This document shows, piece after piece, positions 49,691-62,504 of a stretch of DNA of 64,000 bases. The notes below the pieces were generated by a model. It had not been told where the DNA came from. It made no database searches and saw only the letters and a program-made list of their open reading frames with translations. The number at the start of each line of letters is the position of its first letter. Positions within the stretch are counted from its first letter, which is position 1. Origin of the DNA: Cricetomys ansorgei (lineage: Eukaryota > Chordata > Mammalia > Rodentia > Nesomyidae); NCBI GenBank assembly GCA_026225945.1, contig JAMJFZ010003163.1:21698501-21762500 (forward strand). Reading direction: 5' to 3'. The position numbers were made by a program, and so were the translations under genes.

Positions 49691-52600
49691 GCTCGCTTTC
49701 TTTTATCTACTTGAGTTAGTGGAGAAAAGCTTTCCATGACAGAGTATGTTTTCCTCGCAAACACAAATGAAAGTTACTTGGGTACGGAGTGCTGTTGGCT
49801 AAGGGGCAACTGGCCTCCAGTAAGATTCCAGAAGGAAAGAGTCCATCTTCAGAAAGCACGCTTGATTCTGACACATGGACACAGAAGCATAGCGGAGGCC
49901 TGGAGAACGTGGTGGGTGATTAGGCTTAGCTGTAAGAGGGAAATTTCTAGGGCAAGATTCTTCCCATGGAGGGAAAGAGCCAATCTGCTCCATGGAGTAC
50001 ACACTCAGGCAAAGCAGGCAAGGGGTTCTGAGCATCAGGGAAGCAAGGCTAGAGCCGGGGGACCAGCCAAGAGAGAGGGGGACAGAACAGAGAGCTGACC
50101 TGGCACATGACTGTGGAGAAGCCAGGAGTTGCTTCGGGGAGCCCTGGAGACGCTGTTGAGATCTGGCTTTCCTCTTCCCTGCCCTGGTGCAGCTGTGCAG
50201 AGTCTAAACCGAGCACCACAGGGAATTGGGGCCATCGGATACATTTGGGTTACAGAAGTCTGATGGAAGACAGGGGAGGACAGCACAATGCATACGCAAG
50301 GGGCTATGGACTTGACCTTGGGTTGGGAGAGAAGTCCTGCCTTCCACTTGGACAAAAGTCTCAGGATAGTTGCGTCTCACCCACGGCCTCACACTTGAAC
50401 CCAGGACGGGCTCTGCTGGAACCCATTGAACCTGGATCAGGTTCCCCAGAATGAGGGCTGTCTGCCTAGATGTCTGCTGCACTGAGACAGGCTGTGCTGG
50501 GGAAGGGATGGGGAGGAGCTGGCCCAGAGCAATGAGGGATAAAGGCACCTGTCATCAAGTTTCCCGTCCCCTTGGTCCTGGGGACTTGGCAGGCTTGCTG
50601 GAATCTCCTGGCGTTGGACTGTGAGGTTGGTGAAGCTTCTATCAGCCCTCATGGCAGGGTCTGGCTGCTGCCTGGGATGTGACAGCACGGCTGGAGGCAG
50701 CCCAACAGCCCTTCGAGGGGCACATGTGCAGGCTCTGGCTCTCCCAAGGCAGGGATGACGGGGCGGGGAGATAGGACGGGGTGGGTGGAATGCAGGGCAG
50801 ATCTCACAGCCAAAGCAAGGTCCCAAGGGCTTCAGCTAGTCATCATTCCTGGTGGGAAAAACATTTCTGACCTGGAAGCCAACAGCAGTGCTCCTGCCTT
50901 CCTGCTGGGCAGTATTCTGTGCAAACCCACGGGCCAGACTTGTCTGGGATGTTAAAATGGGCTTTGCAGTTGCAAAGTCTGTGACCCAGTGCTCACAGTG
51001 CTGGCTTCTCTGCTGACAGAGAAGGCCCTGAAGCCCAACCTTTATGCATTCACTTAGGGAGGCAGCTTCCTGTCGCTTTGTATCACTTTCTCTTCCGCAC
51101 TCCGGTTCTGGGCTAGTGGGAGTGGGAGTGGGGTGGAGGGTGGGCTGGGCATGAGTGGAGGTGGTTGGGTGGGTTTGGGTTTGTCTCTGAAGTGGGGGAT
51201 CCATTGCAGGGAGGGGCTAGCATGCTCGCTTCCCAGTCATCAGGCCTTCAAAGTCATCTGCATTTGAACTTTCTCCTTCCTAGGAGCAAAGGGATCTTTT
51301 CTAAGGAACTCCAGCCCCTGACAGTCAGGGCAACCAGGAGTGACTGGTGTCTCAGGCATTTTTTGGTGACCAGCTGCTCTGCCTGCCCCCCTTCCCCTAA
51401 AAGACGAACTCCCAACAGGACACGAGGGAATGCGAGTGGCTGGTTGACTGTGGGATGTGCACCGTGGCAGTTTGTCTTTTGAGTGCTTAGCAACCTATCC
51501 CAGTTCACCCTCGCAGTGGTAACTGCTGGCATACATTTGGGGTACAGAGGTATGAGAGAAGCGGGGGGGGGGGAGGGAGGTAAGCACCATCCATCCCCAT
51601 GGGGCTATGGAATTTTTTTAAACCAAGAAATGAACTTGGAGTTCTAGTCTGCAGAGAGGGAAGCAGGCTGGGGGTGTGTGGGGGGAGGGACAACAGAACA
51701 AGAACGAGGAACTCCACGGAGCTCTTCTCTCCCCAACTGGGAAAAATCAGGGGCTTTGGGTGTGTGCTGCTGAAGGAGGAGCTAAGCAACTTCCGGGGAG
51801 AAGTCTTGGTATGTGGATGAGGTGGGAGTATATTCTGGAAATAGAGGACTTGGGGTTCTGGAAGCGAATAACTCAGGACAAGCTGACTAATGGCAACGTG
51901 TCTACTCCACTGAACACCAGTCCCTCTGCTGCATCCTGAGCCAGTTCTCGGGGCTGAGGACAGAGATGAAAATGACATTGCCTTTATGCTTGTGACCCCA
52001 AGACCTGCGCATAGGTGGTTGAGTCTCGGAGGTGGGCTGGTGTAAACCACTGGCAGGAGCCCGGGCTGCTGGTGCAAATGGTTGGCTTAGTGATGGAATT
52101 TTCTCTCATGGGTGTGCTAGCCTAGGGAAAATGCTGCCCCAGGGACATGTCCTAGAGACACTGTCCCAGGGCTGTGTCCTAGAGAAAAAGAAAAGGCTGC
52201 TAATTTTTGGAGTTATCTGTGAGGTCTTGGAAGGAAGTTCAGGCCCTGGAAGACAGATGTGGATGAAGAGCACCCCCAGTACAATCTTACACTCCTCAGA
52301 TCTGTGCAAGTCTGGGGAATGTGCCAGCTGGGGAACACAAGGACTAGAAGCTTCTGACCAGCATGGCAACTGACTCTAAGCACCCTCCAATGCTTGAGCC
52401 CTACCCCGTGACCTAAAGTAAACACAAGCCACACACAACAGTGTGGTCCGTGAAGATGGAGACATTGAAGCATGCACAGAACCTGGAGGTAGGGCCAGAA
52501 GAGCTGGCTGGGACCAGTGGGAGAAAAGGCTGTAGTGCCTGTGGGCTGGCACAGACCAGAAACAACACCACCACGGACCACCCCAGCCTCTGGATACTCC

Positions 52601-52989
52601 TCTCCAGGAGCAAAAGGGAGGATTTCTCAGAGGAGTTCCTTACCTGACCAGGTGATGCTCCCCAGAACCGATGTAACTACTGATTGCTATGAAGCCCTTC
52701 TCCGGACTACACATTAACCAAGAAATAATCTGACCAAGAGACTGAAAGTTGAGCTCCACATCCAGAGCCCAAGAGACATTTATCCCAAGTGGCTGTCTGA
52801 CCTTGGGCCCTTATCTTCCCTAAAGATCATTTATTCCTCCTCTAAAATTGCCTACGGCCACATTTCCTGCTCCTCTAAGGGGCATTTACACTGCAGCCAT
52901 CAGACCTATTATCTCTTTATTATTTATCTTCATTTATTATGAGCCTATTATCTCTCGTAACACACAATAAAAGATCGGATTCTGAGTAC
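49691..52989. other. 3.3 kb unique stretch
   Basis: The longest repeat-poor stretch apart from the enhancer-like blocks. Only G-rich runs (51113-51180, 51562-51580), a proline/serine-rich low-complexity minus frame (52077-51505) and a possible ancient-repeat trace at 51930-51995 stand out. No exon supported. Confidence 0.4.
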
Positions 52990-53300
52990 TTAGTAAAGGA
53001 AAGAGATACGCAGTCTGGCGGCTCTAGAGCATGGTGCCAGCATGGGCCCTGTTCTGGTGAACACTCCAGAGTGGACCACAACATGGCAGGAACACAAGCA
53101 AACAAGCTGCCAGCGACCAGGGAGGAGTCAGCCTTCTCTTTTATAACAGTCCTCTCAGAACCGACCAAGTTCCCAGAAGAACTGCATTCATTCCTTCCAA
53201 GGGCAAGACCTGATGTTCCCTACCAAGCCACACCTCTTAAGGGACCCATTGGCTCCCCACATTGCCACAGCAGAGATCAAGCTTTGGGGAACACAATCTC
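52990..53300 (-). repeat. MLT1-like MaLR LTR
   Basis: CTCTTTTATAACAGTCCTCT, ACCGACCAAGTTCCCAGAAG, CCACACCTCTTAAGGGACCC and ACATTGCCACAGCAGAGATC follow a reversed MLT1-type LTR. Confidence 0.65.
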
Positions 53301-54166
53301 CAAACCACAGCACCCCTCTGTGGGTTTTGAACTTGGTGGTCTCCTGCGTGCTCAATAAGAATAAAAACTCTTACGCTTGTCCTGATTGGGTGGATTTGAT
53401 TCTGGAACCTCCAGAAGGTGGTCAGAAGTTCCATATGCCTCTGGGATACTTCCCAAGAACCCCTTGACCACCATGAGAAAGAAAAAGTGTTCCCTAGGGC
53501 CTCTGCCCGGGGACAAGCCACATGTTCACATGTCACTGGAGGCACCCAGTCTTTAAGGGACTCTGGATGCAGATGCTGGGCACAGAGCCAAGGGGCCCAC
53601 TGGTCCTTTCGAGGTGGTGAGTTGATTTGATTTTGTCTCAATGGGAACTTTCTTTGGATCTCTTTCCCTGACTTCACTGCACATTTCAAAAACAGCATTC
53701 CTTTATGCACAAGCCCTAGGACATCAAATGCTTCCACGCCCTCTGCTAGGAGTGCTTCAGGGCCTGTTGTTCTTTTTCTTTTAAAGAGTTCCATGTAAAA
53801 TCAGATGTTAACTCTCTCCGAATAAGCCCAAGTGGAAAGGTTTTCTTTCTTCTCCTTTACTAACACCAGTGTCGATCAGAACAGGTGGGAAGAATATGTG
53901 CCCCCTTGCTGAACAGTGGATTAAAGTTTAGAGGGAAAACACTAAGTTGTTACACATGTAACCAATGGTTCTTATTTACTAATGGTGAGAAAATGGATAG
54001 CAAGGCCTCAAAGGAGCCCAGCAGGAAGAACTGATTGCCTCTTTAGACAGGGCGGCTTCTTCTGTAAACCGACTTTGTATCTTAGTCAACACCAGCTTCT
54101 CACACTTCTTAATTATTAAGGCTTGTGCCAGGCCATCATTTTCTGAAGGCAACAAGCTCCTAACTC
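53301..54166. other. unique stretch
   Basis: Nothing recognised. Confidence 0.4.
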
Positions 54167-54363
54167 AGGGGTTCGAAACCTGTGGGTTGTGACCCCTTTA
54201 GGGGCCGCCTAAGACCATCTGCATATCAGATATTTACATTGATCCTAACAGTAGTAGTAGTAGTAACAGTTAATGAAGTCACAAATAATTTTATCGGTGG
54301 GTGTCACCACAACATGAGGAACTGTATCAAGGGTGGAAATATTAGGAAGGTGGAGAACCACTG
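54167..54363 (+). repeat. URR1-type hAT element, copy 3
   Basis: AGGGGTTCGAAACCTGTGGG and AGGTGGAGAACCACTGCC ends, with TGACCCCTTTAGGGGCCGCC and AATAATTTTATCGGTGGGTG inside. Opposite orientation to copies 1 and 2. An AGT repeat (about 54250-54263) has expanded within it. Confidence 0.88.
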
Positions 54364-54617
54364 CCTTACCTAGACCAGGATTTGAGGGCTAGGCGACGGT
54401 TGTCTTGCGTCCTGAAAGGTAGCTAGAATCCGGGAGCAGGCTGCGATCTAGAAGTTACCTGGTTCAGAGCAACGATCCTGACCTTGGATCTGTCTATACT
54501 CTATCTTACCCAGAAGAAAAATGAAGCTTCGAAGAAAAAGGATTTTTGTCTTGGACCAAAATGGTTGGCTGTTGGTGGAAATGAATCATTTTTTAAGGGA
54601 TGTGTAGGGTGACTTTT
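54364..54617. other. unique stretch
   Basis: Nothing recognised. Confidence 0.4.
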
Positions 54618-54985
54618 TTTTTTTTTTTTCCCGGTTATTGTGATTAAAAAAAATGCCCTGACAAAAGCAACTTAGGGAGGTTTGTTTTAGCTCCCCCTTC
54701 CAGGTTACAGCCCAGCACAGCAGAGAAGCCAAGGCAGCAGGCTGGAAGCAGCTGTTCCCACGCACGGTCAGAAGCGCAAAGTGATGGATCAATGCTCTCA
54801 CGCTAGAGCCCAGTTTGCCCTCTCCTTTTTACCTGGCTCAGGATCTCTGGCGGGGAACGGTCTTGCCCATACTCATCTCACAACAACTAACTCTATCAAG
54901 ACAATCCGTCACAGGTGTGCCCGGAAGCCTGCCTCCGAGGTGTGGAGTTGACAAACAGCACTGACCATCGCTCAAAACTAGATGC
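54618..54985 (-). repeat. rodent LTR-like dispersed repeat
   Basis: After a T-tract: TTATTGTGATTAAAAAAAAT, CCCTGACAAAAGCAACTTAG and GGTTACAGCCCAGCACAGC, ending around GGAGTTGACAAACAGCACTG. A more diverged relative of the copies at 41.0 and 49.3 kb. Confidence 0.55.
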
Positions 54986-54991
54986 TGCCTG

Positions 54992-55012
54992 TTTTTTTTT
55001 TTTTTTTTTTTT
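54992..55012. repeat. poly(T) run
   Basis: About 21 T residues. Confidence 0.9.
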
Positions 55013-56064
55013 GCTGTGTAAAAGGACGACCTCATCAACTGTCACTGTACTGGTACAGGCGGCGCCATATCACTCAGAATACTCAAGTACACGCGGGATT
55101 GTGTCCCTCCGAGGCTGCCTCTCTATCCTTCACGGTGCATGGCTTCTCAAACACCTGGGCTTCATGCCAAGGGCTAGAAGGAGCCTCAGCAAGAACCCTC
55201 ACCAGAGACAAAATCTACCTTCTGTCGGTTTCGAGGTGAGGGAAGGCGGCAGATAGGATCTGCCTGCAGTCATGACAGTCCCCAAAATGTTTAGTCGTGA
55301 GTGTCAGGAACACAGAAACTCTCATGCCTAACTAGTGTCTCCTCTTGATGTAACACGCGCGCTGCTCTTGTTAAAGCGGCCGATGGGTAAGGAACAGCCC
55401 CGTCTACACTCTTACAGGATTCTCCCACTCGGGAGCACTGCCTTCGATTTCCACCCGTGGTGCACAGCCCTGGCTCTGTCTGCTCACCTTTTCGTGTTGT
55501 CTGTAGAGCGCAGTCCTAGAAGCGAAACAGCCGCCGTCTTCTTAAGATCAGCCTGTTTCCAAGACACCTTCACGGAGGGCCTGCTGACTGCTGCCATGCC
55601 CTGGGGGTGGGGGGGGGGTGGGGGGGTGGGCAGAGAGCATTATCGGATCTTCACCTGGGACTTCAGCCACGTTTCCTAGCCCTTGAGGTGAATTCTGCCC
55701 TAACTGGCCAGACCTGGAGGTGTTAGCTAGACTGGGAGGGGCTGAGAGGTTAATACGTGGCTGTGGGAAGCATTCATCAGTGCTGAGTGAAGGCTTTCCA
55801 GCATGGCTACTCTGGGGGGTCTCCCACACTCCTGCTGGTAAACCCCCCCACCCACATGCAATAAGTGGATCCCCCAAACTCATTGGTCTCTAGAGTGGAA
55901 TCTTACTTTGGTTTGTCGTTGGGTGGACCATATGACCATGGAGTGGACATTGCTTACATTTCTCCTGGGGAGCGATTCTCATCACGTCCGCATTCAGGCT
56001 CTGTGAGCTACCAGCTCCCCACTCCCCCAGCTATTGTAAGCACTCCTTTACTACGTCCTTCACA
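55013..56064. other. unique stretch with a G-rich run
   Basis: Scattered CpGs at 55055-55110 and 55355-55385. G-run cluster at 55603-55630. Confidence 0.4.
55603..55630 (+). repeat. G-rich low-complexity run
   Basis: Consecutive runs of 5, 10, 7 and 3 G separated by single T or TGG. Fits a G-quadruplex pattern. Confidence 0.75.
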
Positions 56065-56276
56065 GTTTTGCCTCCATGTTGCACCAGGCGCGGTGCATGT
56101 CTGTCTGTGTACCATGTGCATGCGATATCTGTCAAAGCCAGAAGACGGCCATGGATTCCCCTGGAACTGGAGTTACAAATGGTTGTGAGCTGCTATGTGG
56201 GTGCTGGGAATTGAACCCAGGTATTCTGGAAGAGCAGCCAGTGCACTTAAGCCTCTGAGCCATCTCTTTAGCCCTC
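56065..56276 (-). repeat. B2/B3 SINE
   Basis: CATGTCTGTCTGTGTACCAT, GGTGCTGGGAATTGAACCCA and the head CCTCTGAGCCATCTCTTTAG ending in CCC. The CTCF-like part is altered (AAGACGGCCATGG). Confidence 0.9.
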
Positions 56277-56284
56277 TATAAAAA

Positions 56285-56465
56285 TTCTGACCTTGTCAAT
56301 CATGTGACTGAAAACAGCTGTGTGTCCCTATGGCTTTACTTTGTATTTCAATCCTGTTAAGCGTTCTTTTTCAGCCCTGGTCATCACTTGAATGTGCTTT
56401 TCTGTGAACGTCTTTCATATCCTTTACTCATTTTTCTGTAGGTTGTTCTTTTTTAAAAATTGTTT
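56285..56465 (-). repeat. ancient L1 (L1M) ORF2 fragment, part 1
   Basis: TGTGCTTTTCTGTGAACGTC, TTTCATATCCTTTACTCATT and TTTCTGTAGGTTGTTC are the T-rich antisense of L1 ORF2. Interrupted by a B1. Confidence 0.65.
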
Positions 56466-56466
56466 T

Positions 56467-56600
56467 CTCAGCAGCACACGCCTTTAATCCTAGCACTCGG
56501 GAGGCAGAGGCAGGTGGATCTCTGAGTTCGAGGCCAGCCTGGTCTCCAGAGTGAGTTCCAGGACAGCCAGAGTTACAGCAAAGAAATCTTGTCTCTCTGG
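56467..56600 (+). repeat. B1 SINE inside the L1M
   Basis: CAGCACACGCCTTTAATCCT, GAGGCAGAGGCAGGTGGATC, GAGTTCGAGGCCAGCCTGGT and a shortened end. Young-looking. Confidence 0.93.
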
Positions 56601-56960
56601 GAGTACTTTATACGCTAAGAAAATTAGCTCTTTTTCCGGCTTTTAACAACTATTTTTCTGAGTTTTTCATTTTTCTTAATTTTGCTGCAAGGAAACTTTC
56701 ATTTTCCTGTGGTCAGATTTATACCATCAGCACGTGTGTCCTGCTAAGACCACACCTCTCGATACTGCAAATAACCGCTTGTTTCTTCTAGGGTTTTTTT
56801 TATAGTTTATTTTCTTCAACAAGTGAGTATTTACAAATTTAGTTTGGTTTAAGGTTTGATGGAGGGATCCTATTAATGTTTCTCTGGATGTTTTTTCGGT
56901 ATGCTCAGCATCATTGTTGAGTAGTCTATTTTTTCTCCGAAAATCTGGTATGTCGCTTTT
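56601..56960 (-). repeat. ancient L1 (L1M) ORF2 fragment, part 2
   Basis: GAGTACTTTATACGCTAAGA, AAATTAGCTCTTTTTCC, GTGGTCAGATTTATACCATC, TTGATGGAGGGATCCTATTA and CAGCATCATTGTTGAGTAG continue the antisense ORF2 after the B1. No intact frame. Confidence 0.65.
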
Positions 56961-57061
56961 GGTGTGCCAGCTTCTGGTATGCCTTGAGTCTCTGGACCTG
57001 AGTCACACCATTTGCATTCTTCAAACAAACGCCATTTAAACATAGTTATATTTTTAATATG

Positions 57062-57293
57062 GTATTCTTTTTACTTTATTATTGTAATTGTGTGTGTCTG
57101 TGTGTGTGCATGTGTGTGCGTGTGCGCATCAGTGCAGTACATGGTGCCTGAAGAGGACAGAGGCATCCGATCCCCCTAGTGCCAGAAGCTACAAGTGGTT
57201 GTAAATTGCTTAACCTGGTTGCTGGGAATCCAATTTGGGTCCTCTGGAAGAGCAGCACCTGCTTTTAACTGCTGAGCCACCCTCCAGCCCCTG
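57062..57293 (-). repeat. B2/B3 SINE with GT-rich tail
   Basis: GTGTGTCTGTGTGTGTGCAT tail, GTTGCTGGGAATCCAATTTG, GGTCCTCTGGAAGAGCAGCA and the head TTTAACTGCTGAGCCACCCT. Confidence 0.9.
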
Positions 57294-57534
57294 TGATATT
57301 CAGCTCCGTTTGCTACTACTGTATGCTACTACATATATTGCATATGCAATCTGCAGCGAGTAACCAACCACCAACCCACCAACAACCAACCCAGGCTCTC
57401 TGGGTTTCAACCAATATATACTCCGAACAAAGTTCCCAGAAGTCTAAGTGGCACGCAATCATAAGGACAAGCTGCATATGCCAAATAGTGGCACATAACC
57501 AAATCATAGCCACGGGTAACCAGTAGTCTAAATC
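57294..57534. other. unique stretch with a CCAAC-rich patch
   Basis: AACCAACCACCAACCCACCA (57361 on) is a small low-complexity patch. Confidence 0.45.
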
Positions 57535-57850
57535 AAACTCACTATCAGTACTGATACATACTACAACAGGGATGAACCCTGAAAAAACTTAAGGAGTCAG
57601 GTACGTAAGATCCATTTGTATGAACTATCTGGAAGAGGTAAGTTCATAGAGACAAAAAGCAGGTTGGCACTGAACTGGAAGTGGGTGCCAAGAACAGACG
57701 GTTATTTGCTGTGGAGTGGCGGGAATGTGTGCATAGTGGAAAGAGGTACCCACTCTCATAGGGCATGGTGAATGAACTAACGCCACCAAACCGTTCGCTT
57801 TTACATAGTTGATTTGACACCATGTGAACTTCACTGCAAAGAAAGTTGTT
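57535..57850 (+). repeat. L1M LINE 3' end
   Basis: GATACATACTACAACAGGGA, TGAACCCTGAAAAAACTTAA, GATCCATTTGTATGAACTAT and AAGTTCATAGAGACAAAAAG are in the order of an old L1 3' end. Confidence 0.7.
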
Positions 57851-59544
57851 TCCCTACCCTCGATATTTGAAGACTGAAAGAACTGGACCTCGTGGCATGT
57901 ACTCCGAGCTTCGTGATGGGTTTGTGTCACTTCTTCCTGCTTTGTGTCTTGCTCTTGAGAACTCTAATGCTGATCTGAATTTTTTCTTCATGTAAGCTTC
58001 CCCTCCTAGAGGATTGTTGTCTCCCCCATCAACTCCTCCCCGATTCTCCCCGCCTGCCCACCTACCAACTCCCCCCTTTCTCTCTCTCTCTTTAGAAGCA
58101 AACAGGCAAACAACAACAACAAACCACAATACCACAACAAAGCCCATAAAAACACAAAATGAGAAACCATAATATTACAAGCAAAAGACCAGTAAGACAA
58201 ACACTGCTGAAACAAAGCAACATGAGGCAAAAATGTCACAAAACACCATAGAGTTCATTTATTGTTAGCCATTTACTGCTGGGCATGGGGCCTATCCTTA
58301 AGTGTGCTCAGTATACCCCGTGAGACTTCACTGGAGATGTCAGTTGGAAATGATGTCTTGGTTAGGGATGGGAACTCATGTCTACTTCCCGCTGTTAGTG
58401 CTGGGACCCTGTCTGGCTTGAACCTGTGAAGTCCCTGTGTATGTTACCACAGTGTCTATGACTTCATCTGTGTATCAGTCCCGTGTGTCTAGAAGATACT
58501 GTTGGAAGTAGAAGCTATGCTGTGACTGGGTGGATCACGCTCTGAGCGCTAGCATGACATACCTGTTTTTTAGCTAGCCTGAGAGAACTGTTTTTCAGTC
58601 TTCTGCTAGTCCAGAGGCAGCTTTTCTGTGCTTTGGGTACCCCCAACCCCACTCCCCACCTCCCTTCCAGTGTTACAGTTTTGGCTTCAATGAAACCTTC
58701 ACCTGGGAGGGCTTTTGCCTTCTGTCCATTTGTGGTATTTATGACCGGGAAGGTGGGCTGAACAAGTTGCAAGAAAAGTAGCCAAAGATCTGGGGCTTTT
58801 AGTTTGGCATCAGCAGCTTTTAGTTTGGTCAGAGCTGTAACCCTGAAGCCGCTGAGCTCCAAAAAGCCCCAACCCTGAAGATCTGACCGGGAGCCAGCAG
58901 AATTCCAGGAGCAATTGAGGTCAGAATCTGCAAAAAGCTAAGGGTGGTAGAAGTATAGAGATGGTAGAGAAACTGAGAGGCTGTGAAAAGCTGAAGGCAG
59001 GGGGCTGAGGAGACATGAGGAGTCCCAGAGTGCCACCAAGGGAACAGAGAGTTGGCGGTCCTGAAACCCACAGAACTGAAGCTCGGCTGCTGGGTGTTAG
59101 CACGTTAAGCCCTCTACAATGATCCTTGCTTGAGGACCCAGCACAGTAACTCCTTTCCTTTGGAAGCTTTTGCTTCTCAGGACTTGGAGCATAAGCCTCT
59201 GCGTCTGAAGGCCCAGCCTTTGAGCCTCTGGAACTCTAGGCCACCAAGCAGCAAGGGGACTGCCCCTTTGCCTGTCTGCGGCTTCCATCCATACAGAACA
59301 AAAGAACCCCTCACCAGCTGTTTGTGACACTTCTGGGGATTCACTGAGAAGCTCTCTCTCTAGTCTGTTGTCCCTCTGAGCATTTGTCTTTTGTCTCTAC
59401 CTGCTCTATCTTCTTTTCCTTTTGGATTTTTAATTTTTCTATAATGTTATAAACATTTTTGTTCATTTATGAATCCTGGATATATGGGATTAAATCCTTT
59501 AAAACTTTAAAACATTACATTAAAATTTTAAATTATTTTGTGGG
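57851..59544. other. 1.7 kb unique stretch
   Basis: A CT-rich/A-rich patch at about 58020-58150; no repeat family, RNA or exon recognised. Confidence 0.4.
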
Positions 59545-59645
59545 TTTGTGTGTGTGGGAGTATGCATGCCATGATGGGGGTGTGTGTGTGTGTGTGTAGG
59601 TCAGAAGACAATTTTCAGGGGTTGTTTTTCTCTTTCCACCATTAT
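59545..59645 (-). repeat. B3 SINE fragment with GT run
   Basis: GTGTGTGTGTGTGTGTAGGT, CAGAAGACAATTTTCAGGGG and TTCTCTTTCCACCA are the reversed B3 tail and middle. Confidence 0.6.
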
Positions 59646-60944
59646 TAGTAATAGTTTGAGGATAAAGAGTTTTGCTTCTGCCAGTGACAGGTTGTGGTCC
59701 TAGCAATCTGAGAATACTTTAATCCATCCAGAGACTGGGAGAGTGGAAACCACTTCAGACTGGGTGGTCTGCTCCCAGTCACTGTGGTCTGGATGACTTA
59801 GCTTTTCAGAGTCAGATTGTGGAGGACTGACTTGGGTCTCTAGTCCAATACCAACTTTCCCCCTTCAGGACCCAGAAGCCCATGGAGGACCTGTGTAGCT
59901 CTCACCCTCATGTTCCAACTGACAGGTGCCTCTGAGTGAAGACCAGTCCCAGTGCCAGGCTTGCCCACAGGCTCTCATCAGGCTGGACCCTGGAGTTTGA
60001 CAGCTCAGGTAGCCAGATGGCATTCTGACATTTTCAAATTACGTCTAGTTGTTCTCACCAGAAGGGTGGTTCATTGCTGACACTGTGTAGAACACCATTC
60101 CACTGAAGAGGGCTTACTCTAAAACCACAGACTCCTCTATTCTGGCACTGAAATGTTAGAAACGAGGTTGGACTTCAAAAACATTGTTTGAAAAATTATG
60201 GGAAAAAAGCAAGCTGTATAAACAATGTCTGCAGTCTGACACTTATGTAAATAAAAAGCAAAACAATTCTATACATATTTTGTGGGCATGTGTGTGTGTT
60301 TACGTACAAATGGTGAGCTGGTGAGGGGGAGCAGGTCTGGAGTAGGGGTGGTATGTACAAGGAGACTTTAACTGTCTGTATTCTGATTTCTAATGAACAT
60401 GTGGGCACATGGTACTTGTGTTATTTTACAATTTTCACTCATTAGAAAAATACAGGAAACAAATATGGCGAGATGTGGATGGCTGATTCTGGCTGGTGGG
60501 ATGACGGGCTGCCCCCTGGTTCCTTTGTCTTCTCCTGCTTATTGACATTCAGCTGACGGCTGCTGAGAAGGTTTGACCCTCACCTTGGATTCTTATGGAA
60601 GACGGACGCAGGATTCTCTTTCTATCAGAACCTCTGTTTAGAACTTTCTTGGACCAGCTAAGACAATCCCTGACAGAGGAGGGTTTGGGCGAACTCAAGT
60701 TTCTTAGCTCAACACTGAACACTGTTTGGCTTCTTTGATAAATGTCCACTTTTAATGGATAGACTTGATTTTATTTACCGTGTTCCCAGGAAGCCATGGT
60801 TTCAGCTAGTTCCGTTTTATTTCACTACACATCTCCAAGGAATATCCCCCTCTTCTAAAATGGCCGCCTGCCTGCTGTGTCTGTTTCTGCACTCTCCATG
60901 TTGTTTCCTTTCCTCCAAGAGCTAATGATCTGACCTTGCCATGT
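59646..60944. other. 1.3 kb unique stretch
   Basis: Nothing recognised. Confidence 0.4.
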
Positions 60945-61490
60945 TGGTCAGCTCACTGTTGCTAATAAAAAACAAAAACAAAAACAAAAAAACAAAAACC
61001 ACAAAGTAAAATTAATTTTGACTCACGGCTTCAGGTTTTCAACCCAAGATCACTTGGCGCTCCGGCCTGTGATGAGGCAGATCATGGTGAAGAAGACTGA
61101 CAGAAGGAGCAAAGCTTACCAGGTGTCTAGGGAGCAGAGAGGGGGATGAGCCAGGGCTCAGTGCCTCCTTCAAGAACACACTCTCAGCAACCCAACCTCC
61201 TCTCTCTAGGCTCTACCCTCCTCCCCAAATAGCACCCCCTGAAGCATGTCCCAAGTGTCTGTCCACTCGTTGACTCTCCTGAGGTCCGCCAAGGACAAGG
61301 CAGGATGCTGTAAACCCACGGCCCCCATGCCACACTGTGTCCTCCCCGCCATGTCCCTCCACCTGGAGTCCGCCCTGCAGGTGGCCTCCGACTCCAGGCA
61401 GGGTACCTGTGGCTGGGACACACACGTGGCGGGAAGATTCTTAAGACATGAGCCTCTAGGGGACATTCTAGACTCAAACCACAATGCCAG
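60945..61490 (-). repeat. MaLR-type LTR (MTE/MST-like), nearly complete
   Basis: TTGACTCACGGCTTCAGGTT, GGCCTGTGATGAGGCAGATC, CAAGAACACACTCTCAGCAA, CTCCCCAAATAGCACCCCC and GGGGACATTCTAGACTCAAA are reversed MaLR blocks in order, with an A-rich insertion near 60965-61000. Confidence 0.65.
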
Positions 61491-62504
61491 GCCCCTCGAT
61501 ACTCTGCCACTCAGGGTAGCTGGTCCTTCTCCTTTGCTGGCCATCATCTATGCTCCTCCACCACTCTGATCCGGTCAGACCCTGTTACAGGCAACCCAAG
61601 CCTTGCTGGCAGTGGGTTCCTGAGCTGACAGACACTCGTTTCCCTCAGTTAGGCATGAAAACATCAGTTGTATGACTTCTTCTCCTCACTGCTGCAGGAG
61701 TGGGCTATCTCTTGTCCCATCAGAATCCTAAACAATAACAGGCTAAGTTTTTTTTTTTTCCAACTGAAAATGATACATGCATTTTAACTTTTAGAAAGGA
61801 TTGTGTCTTAGCTATCATGTTTGCTATCTGCTTCTAATTTCACTACCCTTTGCTTAGAGTGGTGTAGCTACAAGATCCGAGGCCCTTGGAAACTGAGACT
61901 GCCTTTGTGGCCAAGTCCACTGTTGATTTTCCTTTGACTGTCCCAAGTGTGTTCTATCTCTGTCTGAGCTTCGTAAACAAATACTCTTCTACATCTCCGA
62001 TGGGTTAAAATCTGACTAAAATTAATGCAGCTGTAACATTCTCCGGCCTGTTGGTGGCTGTGAGTACTTCGAGGCTAAGTTCCTTGGCGCACACAGGGTG
62101 GAGTGTACTGAGTCTCTTGTTTTCCATGGTGATCACTCACAGTCTGGTATGGAAACAGCTCAGCTGCCCTAATGTTTGCAGACTCAGTATGTCTTTCTTG
62201 TATTTAATACCTTCCATCTTCCTTGTCTGGGTTAGAGAGAAGTCTACTGTCTTGATTGTATGAATAGTATCTTAAGTTTTCTTCCACAATTTCTCCCATT
62301 TCCTTACTGTTAGTAACATGTGAACCTATGCTGAAGCATATCTGTATCAAAGACAGCTTGATTTTGGTAGAACATTTTCTCATTTATAGCACTTCTCTTT
62401 GGCTTCCTGACCAGGGCTGCCTGAGAGCTGCTGGGGCGCCTGCCTGTGACCTGAAGCTCACAAAAATCTGTTCCAGAAGGGCTATGGTGTGCTGTTACGC
62501 GAAT
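61491..62504. other. 1 kb unique stretch
   Basis: A T12 run near 61748; nothing else recognised. Confidence 0.4.

Noticed and set aside
51505..52077. 190-codon minus-strand frame
   Set aside because: Pro/Ser/Leu-rich, low-complexity composition from pyrimidine-rich DNA (a G-rich plus strand), with no domain and no splice or promoter support.
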